From contig JAQTRJ010000087.1 of NCBI GenBank assembly GCA_028711875.1, positions 1 through 7,814 of the forward strand: a DNA stretch of 7,814 nt. The letters run 5' to 3'. Numbering within the stretch: position 1 is the first letter of the stretch; the number at the start of each line of letters is the position of its first letter. The translations under genes and the position numbers were made by a program. Below, in pieces: positions 6,774-7,814 of this stretch. The notes beneath the pieces are model-generated. The model was given only the letters and a program-made list of their open reading frames with translations. It was not told the origin of the DNA and did not search any database. This DNA comes from a bacterium (GTDB lineage: Bacteria > Electryoneota > RPQS01).

Positions 6774-7398
6774 CTGATTCCTTCATGAGGTTTTCCTTGA
6801 GACTCTTGAAAATTGCGTTGAACACAGCAATGTCCGAAGTGGCTGGCAAGTTCAGATTAATTGTGTAAGAGAGTCCTATTCCCATTCTCTCCGCTTTTGG
6901 CAGCTGCGTGGGCTGTGGTTGAGAAACTGTACTCGTAGAAATCTCACTTTTTTTCTTCTCTTCAACCTCCGTTTGCGACCAGTTTGCAAACTTCTTTATT
7001 GCCTTGATAGAAGCGAGTACAAGCCCAACAACACTTGAATCCTCACCTTGACCAGTCTCCTCAATAATCAATCCGCGAAGGTCATCATCGGATAGTTCAT
7101 GCATATACTCATTTCGCACGTATAGTGGCGCATAACCAACCTTCAATGCTTCCGCTGCAGCCTTTCCAGCTGTCGAATTATTCCTGAACCTTCGGTAAAT
7201 ATCCGATGGCGTTCCATCAGTGTTTGCAAATCCAATCTTCTTAAGAAACGCTGTAATTTGATTCCCGGATCCTCCCGATATTTTCAAGATTGTCTTTACG
7301 AAATCCTGGCTGACGCTCTCTGGTGTCTGTGCAGACTTGATACCACGAAGTGCCTTCTCGATATTGCCAGGCGCGGTGACATAGGGTAGTACAGCCAT
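6760..7398 (-). CDS. DUF5343 family protein, first gene of HEPN module
   Basis: This 212-residue protein matches the DUF5343 family, whose biochemical role is not known. Residues 1-140 form the conserved part: LPYVTAPGNIEKAL at 4-17, then a segment that looks like a winged-helix fold (SQDFVKTILKISGGSGNQI at 30-48, FLKKIGFANTDGTPS at 51-65), YRRFRN at 68-73, GYAPLYVRNEYMHELSDDDL at 88-107, and SSVVGLVLASIKAIKKFA at 121-138. A polar linker rich in K, E, S, T, Q and P spans 141-170. A conserved tail follows (LSYTINLNLPATSDIAVFNA at 176-195, IFKSLKENL at 196-204). The ATG at 7398 has a strong GAGGAG six bases upstream. It overlaps the HEPN gene by 14 bases. It may act as the partner, sensor or inhibitor of the HEPN protein; a nucleic-acid-binding role is suggested only by the winged-helix-like pattern. 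Confidence 0.85.
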   Translation of the reverse strand: MAVLPYVTAPGNIEKALRGIKSAQTPESVSQDFVKTILKISGGSGNQITAFLKKIGFANTDGTPSDIYRRFRNNSTAGKAAAEALKVGYAPLYVRNEYMHELSDDDLRGLIIEETGQGEDSSVVGLVLASIKAIKKFANWSQTEVEEKKKSEISTSTVSQPQPTQLPKAERMGIGLSYTINLNLPATSDIAVFNAIFKSLKENLMKESDDES

Positions 7399-7441
7399 TT
7401 GAATCTCCTCTATTGCGGGCTCGATTAAACATTGGCATGCT

Positions 7442-7458
7442 CTCAGGACTATCCTGAG
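7442..7458. repeat. Perfect inverted repeat CTCAGGA-CTA-TCCTGAG
   Basis: The arms are 7 bp and exact, with a three-base loop, centred about 50 bases upstream of the DUF5343 start codon and seven bases from the 12-bp repeat. With a bulged T the stem can extend by two more pairs (7439-7440 with 7459-7460). No T-run follows on either strand, so an operator or an RNA structure in the leader is more likely than a terminator. Confidence 0.55.
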
Positions 7459-7464
7459 GCAATT

Positions 7465-7476
7465 GTGATCGACAAC
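7465..7476. repeat. 12-bp direct repeat, right copy (GTGATCGACAAC)
   Basis: It is identical in sequence and direction to bases 6099-6110. It lies between the oxidoreductase stop codon and the hairpin upstream of the DUF5343 gene, so the two copies bracket the AT-rich two-gene cassette with about 1.35 kb between them. Confidence 0.5.
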
Positions 7477-7508
7477 TCTTCCCTATCAGTTAATCACTTT
7501 CTCACGTT

Positions 7509-7814
7509 TCACTCCCTTCCCGTCGCCACTTCCGTCGCGCCGATCTTCGCGAGGATTTCCGTGGCAAGTTTCAGCGCGTTCAAGCCGTCTTCGCCTGTCA
7601 CCGGCGGCGGCGTGCCCTCGCTGATCGCGCGGAAGAACGCCTGCTGCTCCATCTCGATCGCGTTGCCTTCGGGAGCGGAAGGCTGAGCGAACAGAATGTG
7701 CCGCTTCACCGCCGCCTTCTCGATCTCGCCCAAACTGGTCGTGCCCGGAATGTGCTCTTCGCCCGCGCGCGCAAGCCGAAATCCCTGCGCCGTTCCCGCC
7801 GCGAAATCGAGCGC
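7509..7814 (-). CDS. Gfo/Idh/MocA-type oxidoreductase, C-terminal end only
   Basis: The last 101 residues of a protein are present; the N-terminal NAD(P)-binding part is beyond the window. The tail pattern IEMEQQAFFRAISEGTPPPV, then TGEDGLNALKLATEILAKI, is typical of Gfo/Idh/MocA sugar oxidoreductases. In many lipid A clusters such an enzyme sits between lpxA and lpxB. In Acidithiobacillus ferrooxidans the gene at that place, gnnA, oxidises UDP-GlcNAc so that GnnB can add an amino group, giving diamino lipid A. Here it is the neighbour of lpxB apart from the inserted two-gene cassette, so a GnnA-like role is reasonable but unproven. GC content is high like lpxB and unlike the cassette between them. 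It ends in TGA at 7509-7511. Confidence 0.78.
   Translation of the reverse strand, partial: ALDFAAGTAQGFRLARAGEEHIPGTTSLGEIEKAAVKRHILFAQPSAPEGNAIEMEQQAFFRAISEGTPPPVTGEDGLNALKLATEILAKIGATEVATGRE

Larger units (their letters stand above)
7399..7508. promoter_or_regulatory. Upstream region of the DUF5343-HEPN pair
   Basis: These 110 AT-richer bases separate the oxidoreductase stop codon from the DUF5343 start. They hold the right copy of the 12-bp repeat (7465-7476), the hairpin at 7442-7458 and the strong ribosome site GAGGAG at 7405-7410 (minus strand). The module's own promoter should lie here, but no convincing -35/-10 pair is visible. Confidence 0.4.

Noticed and set aside
6051..7508. Insertion sequence or integron cassette
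   Set aside because: There is no transposase, integrase or terminal inverted repeat; only the 12-bp direct repeat hints at how the module arrived.

Overview
The window is a stretch of a moderately GC-rich (roughly 60 % in most lines) Gram-negative bacterial chromosome. Every gene I accept lies on the minus strand, so the biological order runs from the right edge to the left. The presence of lpxB, a DUF374 (LpxJ-type) acyltransferase and a sugar-nucleotide oxidoreductase shows an organism that builds lipid A. I cannot name the phylum from the sequence; several under-sampled environmental lineages have this style of lpx cluster.

Right to left: (1) 7814-7509, the C-terminal end of a Gfo/Idh/MocA-type oxidoreductase. 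(2) 7508-6051, an AT-richer cassette of about 1.4 kb carrying two overlapping genes, a DUF5343 protein and a Swt1-type HEPN domain protein with an intact R-x4-H RNase motif. A 12-bp direct repeat lies on either side of the gene pair, and a perfect 7-bp-arm hairpin sits upstream of its first gene. (3) 6050-4902, lpxB. (4) 4901-4790, a small array of palindromic and direct repeats. (5) 4789-3929, a YprB-like DEDD exonuclease. (6) about 3909-3253, a DUF374 acyltransferase with no ordinary start codon in the expected place. (7) 3252-3145, a spacer with a second copy of the same palindrome type and a terminator-like hairpin. (8) 3144-676, a large fusion of a PHP-like domain and a GT4 glycosyltransferase. 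(9) about 508-1, a class I SAM methyltransferase cut by the window edge.

The envelope genes fit together: the oxidoreductase may modify the UDP-sugar precursor, LpxB joins two acylated glucosamines, the DUF374 protein may add a secondary acyl chain, and the glycosyltransferase may decorate lipids or polysaccharide. The DUF5343-HEPN pair does not belong to this pathway. It looks like a transferred defence or toxin-antitoxin-like module inserted between the oxidoreductase and lpxB, and is the best candidate here for an undescribed system. A second point of interest is that the PHP part of the glycosyltransferase fusion has lost several of the histidines that normally bind metal.

No rRNA, tRNA, CRISPR array, transposase or recombinase is visible.
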